Shown: positions 51,853 to 63,309 of the stretch, piece after piece
How positions within the stretch are numbered: position 1 is the stretch's first letter
Layout of the letters: the number at the start of each line of letters is the position of its first letter
Assembly: GCA_025667525.1 (NCBI GenBank)
Contig: CM046876.1
Coordinates: 25,259,224-25,323,223 of the forward strand
Source: Glebionis coronaria
Taxonomy: Eukaryota > Streptophyta > Magnoliopsida > Asterales > Asteraceae
Length of the DNA: 64,000 bases
Direction of reading: 5' to 3'
Made by a program: the position numbers and the translations under genes
Notes under the pieces: model-generated
Databases searched by the model: none
What the model was told of the DNA's origin: nothing
Seen by the model: the letters and a program-made list of their open reading frames with translations, nothing else

Positions 51853-54110
51853 TTGATGGATCAAGGACCGTGCACTTGATGACCCCATTTCACACTGCCA
51901 CACCCATTGTGACATGCGTCTCAATGCCTCTCAAGCATTCGAGCTAGCTTTTATTATCGCCGAGCGTGTGTGAAAGTGGAGAATCGCCACTTAATTAATC
52001 ATTTAAGCTTTATGTTAATATACATTTGCTGTTTTAATAGTTTTACAAGAACATTTATCAGGTATTATGATAATCAATAATCATACTCCTTTATAAAGCA
52101 TTTTGATATGTTATTTAAATAATACTTGAAATTTCAACTTACAACATATTAAACTATTTGTACAAGCAAAACAAGCTTACATAGTAAAAGTAACAACTTA
52201 AAACATTTAATTATTACATATTTGCATTAATTCTATAATTAAAATACATATCATCCCATTTTACAATTAAAATAACACATGATACAAATAATTAAAATGG
52301 ACAGTAAAATTGAAAACTTAAAACATCTAATTATACTATTAAAACCACACATTACATTAAATTCTATAATTAAAACACCCATTAGCCTTAATTTACAACT
52401 AATTAAATCAACATATAATACAAGTATTAAAACATAATTAGGTATAACCTAAAACATACAAATATAATTTAATACTATTATTAAAACTAATTAATACATA
52501 TTAATTAATACACACTTAAAAATAAAATTAGTTAATACTAATTTAATATGTAATCAATATACCTTATTACATAAATATACAATAATATATACACATTATA
52601 CACAATTTAAAAGCATATATCTACAAAAACATACATATATTGTCTATCTAAAATGATGGTGTACATAGTTTTAAAAATCAAACCGGACCTCCGGGTTCAA
52701 CTAGAACCGGAGTCATAATCGGTTCGGCTAGCGGAAAAGTCATTAGAATGCGAATCGAAGAGGGTCCATCAAAGCTGATAAAAACAGCCCCATTATACAT
52801 ATATATACTATTTTTTTGAGTAATGATATTTAGACCTACAATACATGCCGAAGTATATGCCTAATGCATAAATCACTTTTACAATCGTGTTATGCATTTT
52901 CTCTCTCTAAATATTCACCTATCATTTCTTTAAATCAAGCAATTATATTATTAAGTAAATTTGTAAGCATGATTACTAGGCTCAACTATCATTTTTCTAT
53001 TTTTTTAATGGCATATAAATATTGTACAACACAAAACTACATAAATTTATGTATATATTAATTATGGAGCAATGCACATTAAATGATAACGTGAATACAA
53101 ATTAATATGCAACATGTACAAATGATTATTGTTATAAACTATGCTTAATGATTTAAATTGTTCACAAATGTATGTTTAATATTAAATATGCGTTTGATTT
53201 TGAACCATCCAATTTTTTTTTTTAAATTTACGTAGTCGAAAACACATGTCTTCTATGTATGTAGTTTAGTACAAATTTGGTAAAATTATTATTTTTGTTA
53301 ATTAATTCGATTAAATCGTACATGAAGAATTTAAAGTTATTATAATATATGAAAATGTGTAAACATATAAACTATAAATTTTCTATACTTACATGTTATA
53401 TAATATTATAACGAATGTTACATAGATTAGCAAATGCCCTTTATGATCAACTATCTCACTTTCGTAATATTATTTATATATGGAATGGTCTATTATAGCT
53501 TAATGTTATTTTAACTTAAAATTATCATCATTATTTATAAAGTTATTGTTGAAAAAAAATATTTTTTTTTGGGTAACCGTGATTTCTGACTCATTGGCCG
53601 ACTAATCCACGGGGTTTGAGCCCACCGCCACAAAGACTCAAACCAGGTAAAGCCCTCCATTTTCAGGAGGTCGGCGTGACCACTTCAAGGTTTTGTTGAA
53701 AAATATATATACTCATAAAATATTATACTCGCGGAATTTTAGTTTTAGAATACTTGTAACTCCAATGAACGGATACCCTGCTAGTATAATTATTATCTTT
53801 GTTTGTATGAGTTTATTTAATAGTATTGTCTCTAGAATTTGAAAAGAGTATTGATATATACACATAAAAAATTTGATTTGTACACATTAGAAAAGTTTTA
53901 AAATGTCTAATTTGCCTTAATCTCCATTGACTTTTAGTATCTTCTTCTATAGTTAAACTACCTTTGTTTTCCTCTTTGCTCTCATTTCCACCATAGCAAA
54001 ATTAACCTTCCACATATACTGGAAACCCAAATCCATCAAAGAATAAACAACTGCTCCATATACCGTTTTCTGTTTTAGTGTTGGCTATAATATTTCTTAA
54101 TAAAAATAAG
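51853..54110. other. AT-rich intergenic DNA
   Basis: Very AT-rich, without coding signals. Small GC-richer patches at about 52675-52790 (AACCGG inverted motifs) and 53575-53690 may be remnants of small transposons, but no borders could be defined. Confidence 0.6.
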
Positions 54111-54550
54111 GTTGCAAAAATCGCTAGACGTTACCTCGGCGGACGGGTAGCGCCTAACAATTAATCGGTTAAGCGTGGATTAATCGAGGATTAATCGGAT
54201 TGGGTTTTTATATATAAAATTAGAAAATTTTGATATCATATGCCTAATTTAGCCGATTTAGTTGGTCTTTTTCTAATTTGACAAATTATGCCTGATTTGT
54301 GCGAATTTTATCCATAATCGAATTGTCCGATTTAGCCTATTTATTGTCCGATTTAACCAATTTAAGCTTGATTTGGCTGAATTTTATCCGATAAATCGAA
54401 CTGTTGACCAATTTTATACGATAAATCGACATTATGACCGATTTTTTTTACCAAAACGATTAATAAGGACGATTAATGAAAACCAAGGCGGTTGATGAGT
54501 GTCTAGCGCCTAGGCGGGGATTAATCGGACGCGTAGAACGATTTTTGCAA
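54111..54550. mobile_element. MITE, 440 bp with 13-bp terminal inverted repeats
   Basis: Termini are GTTGCAAAAATCG (54111-54123) and its exact reverse complement (54538-54550). Beyond 13 bp the inverted similarity continues weakly, including TAGCGCCTA-type and ATTAATCGG motifs. The interior is packed with CCGATTTA/TTAATCGG words. No coding capacity. A clear target-site duplication was not found, so the superfamily is undetermined. Confidence 0.65.
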
Positions 54551-55934
54551 CACTCATAAATATTAAATTAAGATATCTCATTTTGAAGTATATTTAAATT
54601 TAACATTAAATGGGTTATTCACGTTAGGTGCAATATGTAATCTATTTTCTACCGAGAAGGATTATGAGGTTATTTATTTCAATCCAAGGTACTTTATTTC
54701 AACAAGGAAGAATTACGAGATTTTTTATTTCAATCGAGACCGATTACGAGCAAGTCAAATGACCAAGACAATTCGATGGTTTCACGGCAATCGTTCATCA
54801 AAATCCTTAATTAGGTATACTTTTTAATCCTATAGCAAGCAAAACCTCATGTGTTTAAACTTTTTTTTAGTGTTTCTTTTGACACTTTTATTATATATAG
54901 GTGAATGCCCGCGCATAGCGGTGGAAATTGACTAACATAATATAATTAACGATATGCAATATTGTAGTAAGTGTTTTGTAGGATAAACGATGTTGGACCG
55001 AGATACAAGATACAAATTACTTTGTAATGTTAAGTCATTTTATTGACCTTGTCATTATATTACAAACTTTTAATTGTATTTATATTACATTGTCTTTGGA
55101 GAGAGTTTTATACAGTTGGTGATAAATGTATAACTTGTCCGTTTCCATAATTTGTCGTTGGTGAAGTCAATGTCGACTTTCGAGTTTTGACATATGCCAA
55201 AATTTGGTATTTAGTTAGCTGATAAGCTCACATGCCTAAGCATCTCTAAGAATGATTTAGCTGTGTTAGGCACATCTAGGGAAGAGCACTTGAATGTATT
55301 GAGGATTTAGCTAGAATATTTCACGGATTCAACTAATATGTCTAGCACATGTCTAACGTTTGACAGAAACTTTTATACCCAATCAATGTTTGATGGAAAC
55401 TTAAAGACCCAATTACAATATGTCTAGCTACAATATATTTGCATATACTTTATGTAGAGATTAGGTGTCAGTATATCATTCGTACTTAGTATGTGGATCA
55501 GCAGGTTAATATCATGTGACTTTAGATGTTTAAGGATAAAAAATTTGTAGGTTATATGCAGTATAAATATCTCCAATAGGCCAAAATGCTTGTTTTATTT
55601 AAGTTATAATAGTGCGAGTTTATCAATAGAAATGATACTGGATGTCTAACATGTTTTTTTATGGGGTAAAAGAGATTCTTACCATGTTAACTATGGATGT
55701 CTAACATGTTGCGAGTAAAGCTTAAGTCTATCATTCTAGTCCTTCCACTAATTTGTTTTTCTATTTGATCTAGGGTAACCGTGAGGACTCAAGAAATGCA
55801 CGACATTCCCACAGCTCATTTTTATGCGCTCAAGCTACACTACAGAGGTATGCATGAATGCTTGTTTTATTATGTTGGTGGTTGTAACTTGAATAAGTGG
55901 TTTACATATATATTAGTTTTCTTTATTGCTCCAA
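54551..55934. other. intergenic DNA with a possible exon-like piece
   Basis: No intact gene. A GC-rich word GGTGAATGCCCGCGCATAGC at 54900-54919 resembles transposon-end sequences seen in plants but was not resolved. Around 55775-55850 a frame reads VTVRTQEMHDIPTAHFYALK and may be a decayed exon; not identified. Confidence 0.4.
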
Positions 55935-56012
55935 ACAATGGAAGCTGAAAGAATATCTGTTGACCATGTTGCACATCTTAAACCATCTGATGGAGGATCA
56001 GCTGCTACCTAG
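55935..56012 (+). pseudogene. COP9 signalosome subunit 6 exon fragment
   Basis: Reads TMEAERISVDHVAHLKPSDG followed by GSAAT and TAG. From memory this matches the region after the MPN domain of plant CSN6 (ETVEAERISVDHVAHLKPSD), where the stop replaces Gln. It is followed by GTAAGT at 56014-56019, a good splice donor, so it looks like one genomic exon. The rest of the gene was not found nearby. Either a captured fragment or a degraded duplicate. Confidence 0.75.
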
Positions 56013-57012
56013 TGTAAGTCTTGAAGTCATAATAGGAGAATGTGATTTGCATTTTTAGTTTCTGCTTTAGCTGCGTGAACACTTTTGATTGACTTATATT
56101 TTTCCTTTTTTAATGGCTGCTCACTTGGGTAAGGATTTAGAAGAGGTCTGGCTAATTCGTGAGGTTTGCCATATATGTTTGTGTGACGCCGTAAGCCACA
56201 AATGTATAGTAAGTCTAACCTGAGAAATGGCTTTTCTGCATTATGAAAATAAGCTGTGGTCCTTGTAAGTTAATACTTTTTCAAACAAATTTGAAGATTC
56301 CCTCCAGACTTTTGCTTCATGTTATATTGTAGTTTTGCCTATTATTATTTTTAATTGCACATGATCAATTGTGTTAGAGTAGTTGACTTGTTTCGAACAC
56401 TAAGTGGGCTTGTCATCATTTAAGTATTTAAAAATATAATGGCAAAAACAAGTTTATTGTAGAATCAGCTCGTCAAATAATGGCTTACTTTATTAGGTAC
56501 ATAGAACAATTCAAAAATATCGGGAATGAGAACTTCTTTAGCAACAACAGTCCAACAAGGCATACAAAATTCATAACAGTTCATCTAGTTTGCATGTGTG
56601 TCTGTTTGACAGCTAAAGGAAGAAAATGCTAAAGTACTGAACACTAATGAATAGACACTGTCTCAAAATAGTATATCATGTTTAATTTAGTCATGTATTT
56701 TAACTAAGAGTACTACTGTATTGGCTTGGTGTATTTAACTGTTGATTAGTGCACGTAGTAATTTGTTCAATTCACACATTACATGTGACTTGTTAGTTGA
56801 TCACAAGTTAAGCTTTTAAATTTCACGCTGCTTCCTTGTTGATGTTCAAGTGTCTGCACATTAGATGTATTAGCTAAATTACTATTGGTACGTACCAAAT
56901 TGAGTGCACTTGCCCTCTTGGCCGAGAGAGCTGCTGCTATATGGTTGGACATGCCCTCTTGGAACTGTTATATTAAGACATAAGCACAAGAATAAGTTCC
57001 ACTCTCGGACAG
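56013..57012. other. unassigned DNA left of Gypsy element
   Basis: No supported gene. Nothing recognisable apart from short open frames. Confidence 0.5.
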
Positions 57013-57583
57013 TGATGACGTATAGTCCCCAACCGGGTCACAAACCCGGCCCACAGGTACTATCCGTATCCGGCCCATCACAGATGGGTGGAATAATGTC
57101 ATTCAGACTTATGGGCTTGGATGAACAGTAACCGCACATGTGTGCGGCCCACGGCCCGATGCGGCCGACATAGGATTAGACAGAATCATATTCTGTCTAG
57201 GAATATCTTTATCCCAATGGAGGAGGATATTCACTACCAAAATTAGAAGATAACAATCATTCTAATTCTGATAGTTATCCTTTTCTTGGGGCCAAAGTAT
57301 CAGTGGCAGCCCACTAGGGTTCCACTGCCTATAAAAGGAACCCCCAAGGGTTCCACAAAGGTATTACGATTCATACTCTAAACTCACATAAACCCTAAAC
57401 CGATTACTTACTCTCACACCGGAGTCTAATCGTGGGAAACATTCCCACGGTAAGCTTAACGCGTGCTGTTTAGTGTGCAGGATCTCAACCAAACGATTCA
57501 CTTGGTGCAGGAGCCGGAGCCAAGCCAACCCGAATTAAGCCTAATTCGGGTCTAGCAAGGATCAACCAACTTTTGCATCAACA
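57013..57583 (+). repeat. 5' LTR of Gypsy element (left border approximate)
   Basis: GC-richer than its flank, with inverted GGGTC/GACCCGG-like words, a TATA box TATAAAAG at 57330-57337, and an end near TTGCATCAACA before the primer-binding site. The left border at TGATGACG (57013) is a guess because the partner LTR is outside the window. The right border may be 57580 or 57583. Confidence 0.65.
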
Positions 57584-57585
57584 AG

Positions 57586-57605
57586 TTGGCGCCATCCGTG
57601 GGACC
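57586..57605 (+). promoter_or_regulatory. primer-binding site of Gypsy element
   Basis: TTGGCGCCATCCGTGGGACC directly follows the LTR. The TGGCGCC start is common in plant Gypsy elements. The exact tRNA was not determined. Confidence 0.7.
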
Positions 57606-57645
57606 CATAACACTAAGCTAGAACAAAACCTCATCTCGAATTCCA

Positions 57646-60177
57646 ATGACGAAGGGGCATCAGCAAGCCAATCCCAGGAATATGAATCCTGGAAACCGGA
57701 AGTCCCAAGGGGAAGGGATACTCATCACCAGCCAATCACCTAGCCGCCTTGCAGGCGGACCTGGCAACCGTGGCGGCTTCCAGCCCTTGGGGGTGACGAG
57801 CACGATCTCCACAACGCCCCCACCTACCTCAACCCTGGACAATCCGGATCCAGGGAGTGCGCCCAACCCTCCTAACAAGGAGCCGCGTAGACCATCGGTA
57901 GAGGAAGAGGTAGAGTTCCTACCACTCAGCGAGGAGGATCTTACTCGAGTTCTCACGTAGAACTTCGATAGGATCGTCCCGATGATCGCATCAAGGTTGA
58001 ATCTGGGGAGGAACCTCCAGTCCAGACTCAACTTTGGTGACACCGGACCAATCACCTCCTCCCAAAATCAGAGAAAAAGGAGAGCTCGGCCTCAGGAACA
58101 GGGAACCTTTGAGGAAATTCCTCAACCCCGGAATGTGTTTGAACGCATAGGGGATCGCCTCGTGCAGGAACTAATGCAAACACGAGAGGGAGAAAAGTCG
58201 GATGGTTCACCCGAACGACCAGATCGAGAGCTGGCCAGAACCGCACGCCGCCCAAGTGTGTGGGACAGAATGAACACTGGGAGAAAGGCTCCCGGTTCGT
58301 CTCAAAAAAGTGGTCCCTATTCAAAGGATGGGGCACCACCACCGTCTTCAGATCCGTCTGGGGAGGACTCAGATGACCATCCGCCTAAGCGTCGCCGGCC
58401 TAGGCGCACCCCTCCACCACCAAACAATGAGGAGTGTTATGGTGGCCCTTACTATCGAGATGCAGAAGCGGAGGATCTCTCGCGTCCATGGTGTGAACCA
58501 TGGGATGACCCTAGGCTCACCCGGCCATGGGCGGATCCCAGGGAAGACCCGTTCACCCTCCGCATACGGAACTATTCTGAGGACACCAAACGTCGCATGC
58601 CGGCGTGTATCAAGACTTATGATGGATCCGGTGATCCTGTGGATCACCTTAAAATATTTGATACGCAGGCTAAAATTGAGCGATGGCCCATGCCCATATG
58701 GTGCCAAATGTTCAATTCGACCTTGATTGGAAACGCCCGTGACTGGTTTGAGGCACTCCCCCCACGGAGCATTGATAGTTTCACGGAACTACGCACTGCG
58801 TTTGAGAACAATTATACTCAAAGGAAGAAGTATAATAGGGATCCGGTCTCATTGGCAACTGTCAAGCAACGGCCGGGGGAGTCCACAGAAGCCTTCACTG
58901 AGCGCTTCAATGATGAGTGCACGCGCACAAGAACCATGCCAGAGCTCCTGAAAATCTCTGACTACATGCACGCCATAACAGACAGAGAACTGATCAGGCG
59001 CCTCAATGACAAGCGTCCAGAGAGATATGATGACCTCATGGAAAGGGTCAGAAATTTCATAGAGGGAGAAACAGCTGTTGCCGCAGCCTACCCATCCCGA
59101 GGAAATGGGTACCGGTCAAATGACCAGCCCCGGAGACAGTCGGGCGGTCAAGGTAATCAGAACAATAACAAGGGTTCAGACTATAAGAGCCAAAGCAAAG
59201 GAGAACGGTCGGACGATAAGTTCACCGCCCTAAAGATGTCCTACCCGGAGATCTTGCTGACAGAAGGGGCGAACTTTCCAAGGCCTCCCCCAATGACCAA
59301 TCCCCCGGAACGTCGGCAAGGAAGTCGCTTCTGCGAGTTCCATAATGACAAAGGCCACGGCACGGAGGAGTGTATCCAGCTCAAGAAGCATATTGAGTCG
59401 CTGATCAAATCAGGCAAACTCAAGCATCTAGTTAAGGATTGGAAGGATGGAAAAGACAACAACAAGAAGTATGATAAGAAGGATCCCCAAAAGGACAAAC
59501 CTTCGACCATATACATGATCCAATCCAGACAGCGCCGCACGAGGCAGAAAGTTGGCCAAAAATTTTCACGCGGCAGGGAAATCTCATTCCCTCCCATCAC
59601 AGCAAGCGATGTGATTGACGCGCCTCTCACTATTGAGATAAGCATTGGAACACATAATGTTCGTCGCATGTATGTGGATGGAGGATCGTTAGCAGACGTA
59701 CTATATGAACACTGTTTCGTGCAGTTATGCCCAGAAATAAGAAGCCAATTAGTACCGGCCACGTCGCCGCTTACTGGCTTTAGTGGAGACACTATCTGGC
59801 CGATAGGGCAATTACGTTTGCTTGTAACCATTGGGAATGAGGAACATTCCACTACGGCGTGGATGAACTTCATGGTGATACGCTCACACTCTCCGTATAA
59901 TGGGATCATAGGCAGACCAGGCATTTTGGCTATACGGGCAGTACCCTCTACGGCGCACGGAATGATCAAATTCCCCGTTGAGGGGGGTATCATTACCATT
60001 TACAACACAGTCATACCAGCATCCGAGTGTCACACCGTGACAACACCAGCTCCACCTGTTCCACCCAAGGATGGATCACCACCTCCCAATTGGAAGGCAG
60101 TCATTCACCCTGACTATCCGGAACAGGAGGTATCCATAGGAGGGGCGCTCTCGGATAGCGGCAAAAGGACCATGTGA
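57646..60177 (+). pseudogene. Gypsy gag and protease, one early TAG and terminal TGA
   Basis: ATG 57646 starts a frame interrupted by TAG at 57958-57960 and closed by TGA at 60175-60177. RT follows in the same frame. Gag core: AKIERWPMPIWCQMFNSTLI, ARDWFEALPPRSIDSFTELR, LATVKQRPGESTEAFTERFN (retrotransposon gag domain, about codons 330-450). Knuckle-like CEFHNDKGHGTEEC lies at about 59332-59373 (C-x2-H form). Aspartic protease region around YVDGGSLADVLYEHCF (about 59670-59718), with Gly where many families have Thr after Asp, as in Tat proteases. Product would be capsid plus protease. ATG 57982 could restart after the first stop. RT begins seven bases after the TGA. Confidence 0.85.
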
Positions 60178-63100
60178 TCTCTTTTGAGTGCAAACTTAGA
60201 TATATTCGCATGGGAGCCAAAGCATATGACAGGCGTACCACGTGCGATAGCAGAGCATAAGCTCCAGATCCGCCAAGGGTACCAACCCATTAAGCAAAAG
60301 AAGCGCGGCCAGGCGCCTGAGCGCAGCCAAGTGATATTGGATGAAGTACGGAAACTAGTGGATGCAGGCATCATGCGCGAGGTATACTACCACGAGTGGT
60401 TGTCCAATCCGGTCATGGTCAAGAAACATGACGGAAGTTGGCGCATGTGTGTGGATTTTACGGATCTAAACAAGGCCTACCCACAGGACTGTTACCCGTT
60501 ATCGGAAATCGACTGGAAGGTGGAATCCTTATGTGGGTATCCTTTTAAATGCTTCTTGGACGCATATAAAGGGTATCACCAAATCCAAATGGCGGAGGAG
60601 GATGCGGAAAAAACGGCGTTCCATACGAGCCAGGGCGTATATTGCTATACGAAAATGCCGTTTGGACTGAAGAACTCCGGTGCTACATATCAGCGGTTGG
60701 TAGACAAAGCTTTTGAATCACAGATAGGACGCAACTTGGAAGTCTATGTTGATGACTTGGTGATAAAAAGTCACACGGAGGAGGCACTTCTCCGGGATGT
60801 CCAGGAGACATTCGACACGCTGAGAAGGATTAACATGAAGTTAAATCCAAAAAAATGCACATTTGGGGCAACCGAGGGAACGTTCCTTGGGTATTTGATT
60901 GATCCAAACGGCATCAAACCTTGCCCAGAGAAGACGGACCCAGTGATACAACTGCCGTCCCCTCAGACACGGAAGGAGGTGCAGTCCTTGAATGGGAAGT
61001 TAGCCGGGCTGAATAGGTTCCTATCTAAATCCGCGGAGAAGTCGTTACCCCTATTTAAGACACTCAAGAAGTGCATTAGAAAGGGAGACTTCCGCTGGAC
61101 GAAGGAAGCTGAGGAAGCCTTCGGCCAACTCAAGCAGCATCTTGCATCTCTCCCTATGCTAGTAGCTCCCCGGCCAAAGGAGGAACTCATTATGTATCTC
61201 TCAGCTACTCATGGCGTAATAAGCGCGGTACTTATGACGGATAGAGATACAGTACAAACTCTGGTCTACTTTATAAGTAGAACACTACAAGGGCCGGAGC
61301 TGAATTATTCCTCCATGGAAAAATTGGTGTTAGCACTAGTGTTTGCTACAAAGCGGTTGCGCCGGTACTTTCAGGCGCACCCAATTGTAGTCATTACGGA
61401 TCAGCCGATCAAGCAGGTCATTTCTAGACCAGATGTGGCAGGGAGGCTACAGAAATGGAGCATCCTATTAGGGGAGCACAATATATCTTACAGGCCAAGG
61501 ACGGCAGTTAAAGGCCAGATCATGGCAGATTTCCTGATCGAGAAGCCGGATGAGGAAGGGCCAATCATCAAGCAAGACGAGATCCCAACAGAACCATGGG
61601 TGTTATTCACGGACGGATCTTCGTGTACGGACGGGTCCGGAGCAGGTCTCATCCTCACAAATCCAGAAGGAATGGAGTTCACGTACGCTCTCCGTTTTGA
61701 GTTCACGGCCACCAACAACGAAGCTGAATATGAAGCATTAATTGCGGGTTTGAAAATCGCCGCTAGAATGGGAGTCCGCAACCTTGAGGCCTACGTGAAC
61801 TCACGGCTTGTCGTGAACCATATTCTAGGTGGATATGTGGCTAAAGAAGACAACATGGTCAGGTACTTGGAAAAGGTCAAGTCGCTAATCGCGACTTTCA
61901 GTAAGTTTTCCATCAAGCAGGTCCCAAGGGGCGAGAACAAAAAAGCGGATGCCCTCAGCAAGATCGCATCCACAAGCTTCGCTCACTTATCCAAACAAGT
62001 CCTGGTGGAAATACTCAAGGAAAAATCTATAACGGAAGAGGAGGTTGCTGCTATAGTTGAGGAGGATGGACCTACATGGATGACCCCGATTATCAACTAT
62101 CTGACTAGTGAAGCCCTTCCAGACGAGGAAAAAGTAGCACGGCGCATCAGAAGGAAGTCGCAGCATTTCGAACTTCGAGAGGGCATCCTCTACAAGTGCT
62201 CCTTCTTGCAGCCATGGCTGCGGTGTGTGGGACCTCGGCAAGCCGCATACGTAATCAGTGACATACATGAAGGATTGTGCGGCATGCATGCAGGTCCACG
62301 GTCCGTGGTAGCTAGAGCCCTACGGGCAGGATACTATTGGCCTATCATGCACAGAGACACGCGCGACATGATTCGCAAGTGCAGTGATTGTCAGGGGCAT
62401 AGGCCAGTGCCGCGGCACCCGCAGCAGGAACTTACACCTATCACGTCCCCATGGCCATTCTATAAGTGGGGAATCGACATTGCAGGACCATTTCCTGTAG
62501 CTGTGGGGGGAGTTAAATTCTTGATTGTCGCGATGGACTACTTCACACGATGGATAGAGGCCAAGGCAGTCAAGTCTATCACAGGCAAGCAGGTTAAGAA
62601 GTTTGTTTGGGAACACATTGTGTGCCGTTTTGGTCTACCAGGAGAAATCATCTCGGACAACGGCAAGCAGTTCACGGACAACCCATTCAAAGATTGGTGT
62701 GCATCATTGAACATCAAGCGGCGCTTCGCATCTGTCAAGCATCCGCAGACAAATGGCCTTGTCGAACGAGCAAATAGAAGCTTGGGGAATGGCATCAAGG
62801 CGCGTCTGGATGAACGAAGTGGCAAATGGGTTGATGAGTTATCACATGTACTATGGGCGCATAGAACTATGATCAAAACAGCCAACGGAGATACTCCATT
62901 CGCATTGGCTTACGGCACTGAAGCCGTTATACCAGCAGAAATAGGGATGCCTACCATCCGCACGGCGAAGGTTAATGTCGTCACAAACGATGAACAGCTG
63001 CGAATCAACCTGGATCTGTTGGAAGAAAAAAGGGAAATAGCAGCCATCAATGAGGCTAAGTCCAAGGCTAAGATGAAGGCTTATTATGACGCCAAGGTCA

Positions 63101-63309
63101 AGGGTGTTTCTTTTCGATCAGGAGACTACGTCTATCGTGCTAACGAAGCAAGTCGAGCGGAGAATACAGGAAAGCTGGGCCCTAAATGGGAAGGACTGTA
63201 TGAAGTCACTGAAGCCTTGGGACGAGGCGCGTACAAGTTATGTGACATGGATGGCCGCGACCTAGAGCGCACATGGAACATCTCCAATCTTAAAAGGTGC
63301 TATCTTTGA
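60178..63309 (+). CDS. Gypsy pol: RT, RNase H, archaeal RNase H, integrase
   Basis: Open to 63309 in the gag frame. RT: NPVMVKKHDGSWRMCVDFTD, FLDAYKGYHQIQM, MPFGLKNSGATYQ, catalytic VYVDDLVIKS (YVDD at 60745-60756). First RNase H is degenerate (LIMYLSATHGVISAVLM). Second, archaeal-type RNase H: WVLFTDGSS, NNEAEYEALIAGL, then YVNSRLVVN where Asp is expected, and KKADALSKIAS. Integrase: HHCC (HEGLCGMHAG...CSDCQGH) and D,D,E in WGIDIAGP, ISDNGKQF and NGLVERANR. GPY-like C-terminus KLGPKWEGLYEV. No chromodomain seen, consistent with Tat. The ORF lacks its own good start; gag readthrough or repair of the TGA would be needed. Confidence 0.92.
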   Translation, partial: SLLSANLDIFAWEPKHMTGVPRAIAEHKLQIRQGYQPIKQKKRGQAPERSQVILDEVRKLVDAGIMREVYYHEWLSNPVMVKKHDGSWRMCVDFTDLNKAYPQDCYPLSEIDWKVESLCGYPFKCFLDAYKGYHQIQMAEEDAEKTAFHTSQGVYCYTKMPFGLKNSGATYQRLVDKAFESQIGRNLEVYVDDLVIKSHTEEALLRDVQETFDTLRRINMKLNPKKCTFGATEGTFLGYLIDPNGIKPCPEKTDPVIQLPSPQTRKEVQSLNGKLAGLNRFLSKSAEKSLPLFKTLKKCIRKGDFRWTKEAEEAFGQLKQHLASLPMLVAPRPKEELIMYLSATHGVISAVLMTDRDTVQTLVYFISRTLQGPELNYSSMEKLVLALVFATKRLRRYFQAHPIVVITDQPIKQVISRPDVAGRLQKWSILLGEHNISYRPRTAVKGQIMADFLIEKPDEEGPIIKQDEIPTEPWVLFTDGSSCTDGSGAGLILTNPEGMEFTYALRFEFTATNNEAEYEALIAGLKIAARMGVRNLEAYVNSRLVVNHILGGYVAKEDNMVRYLEKVKSLIATFSKFSIKQVPRGENKKADALSKIASTSFAHLSKQVLVEILKEKSITEEEVAAIVEEDGPTWMTPIINYLTSEALPDEEKVARRIRRKSQHFELREGILYKCSFLQPWLRCVGPRQAAYVISDIHEGLCGMHAGPRSVVARALRAGYYWPIMHRDTRDMIRKCSDCQGHRPVPRHPQQELTPITSPWPFYKWGIDIAGPFPVAVGGVKFLIVAMDYFTRWIEAKAVKSITGKQVKKFVWEHIVCRFGLPGEIISDNGKQFTDNPFKDWCASLNIKRRFASVKHPQTNGLVERANRSLGNGIKARLDERSGKWVDELSHVLWAHRTMIKTANGDTPFALAYGTEAVIPAEIGMPTIRTAKVNVVTNDEQLRINLDLLEEKREIAAINEAKSKAKMKAYYDAKVKGVSFRSGDYVYRANEASRAENTGKLGPKWEGLYEVTEALGRGAYKLCDMDGRDLERTWNISNLKRCYL

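Noticed and set aside
54890..54930. Second Helitron end
   Set aside because: GC-rich imperfect hairpin near TATATAGGTG, but no CTRR terminus in either orientation.
59241..59999. 252-codon antisense ORF in Gypsy gag-protease
   Set aside because: Antisense shadow of a real coding frame with no recognisable domain.
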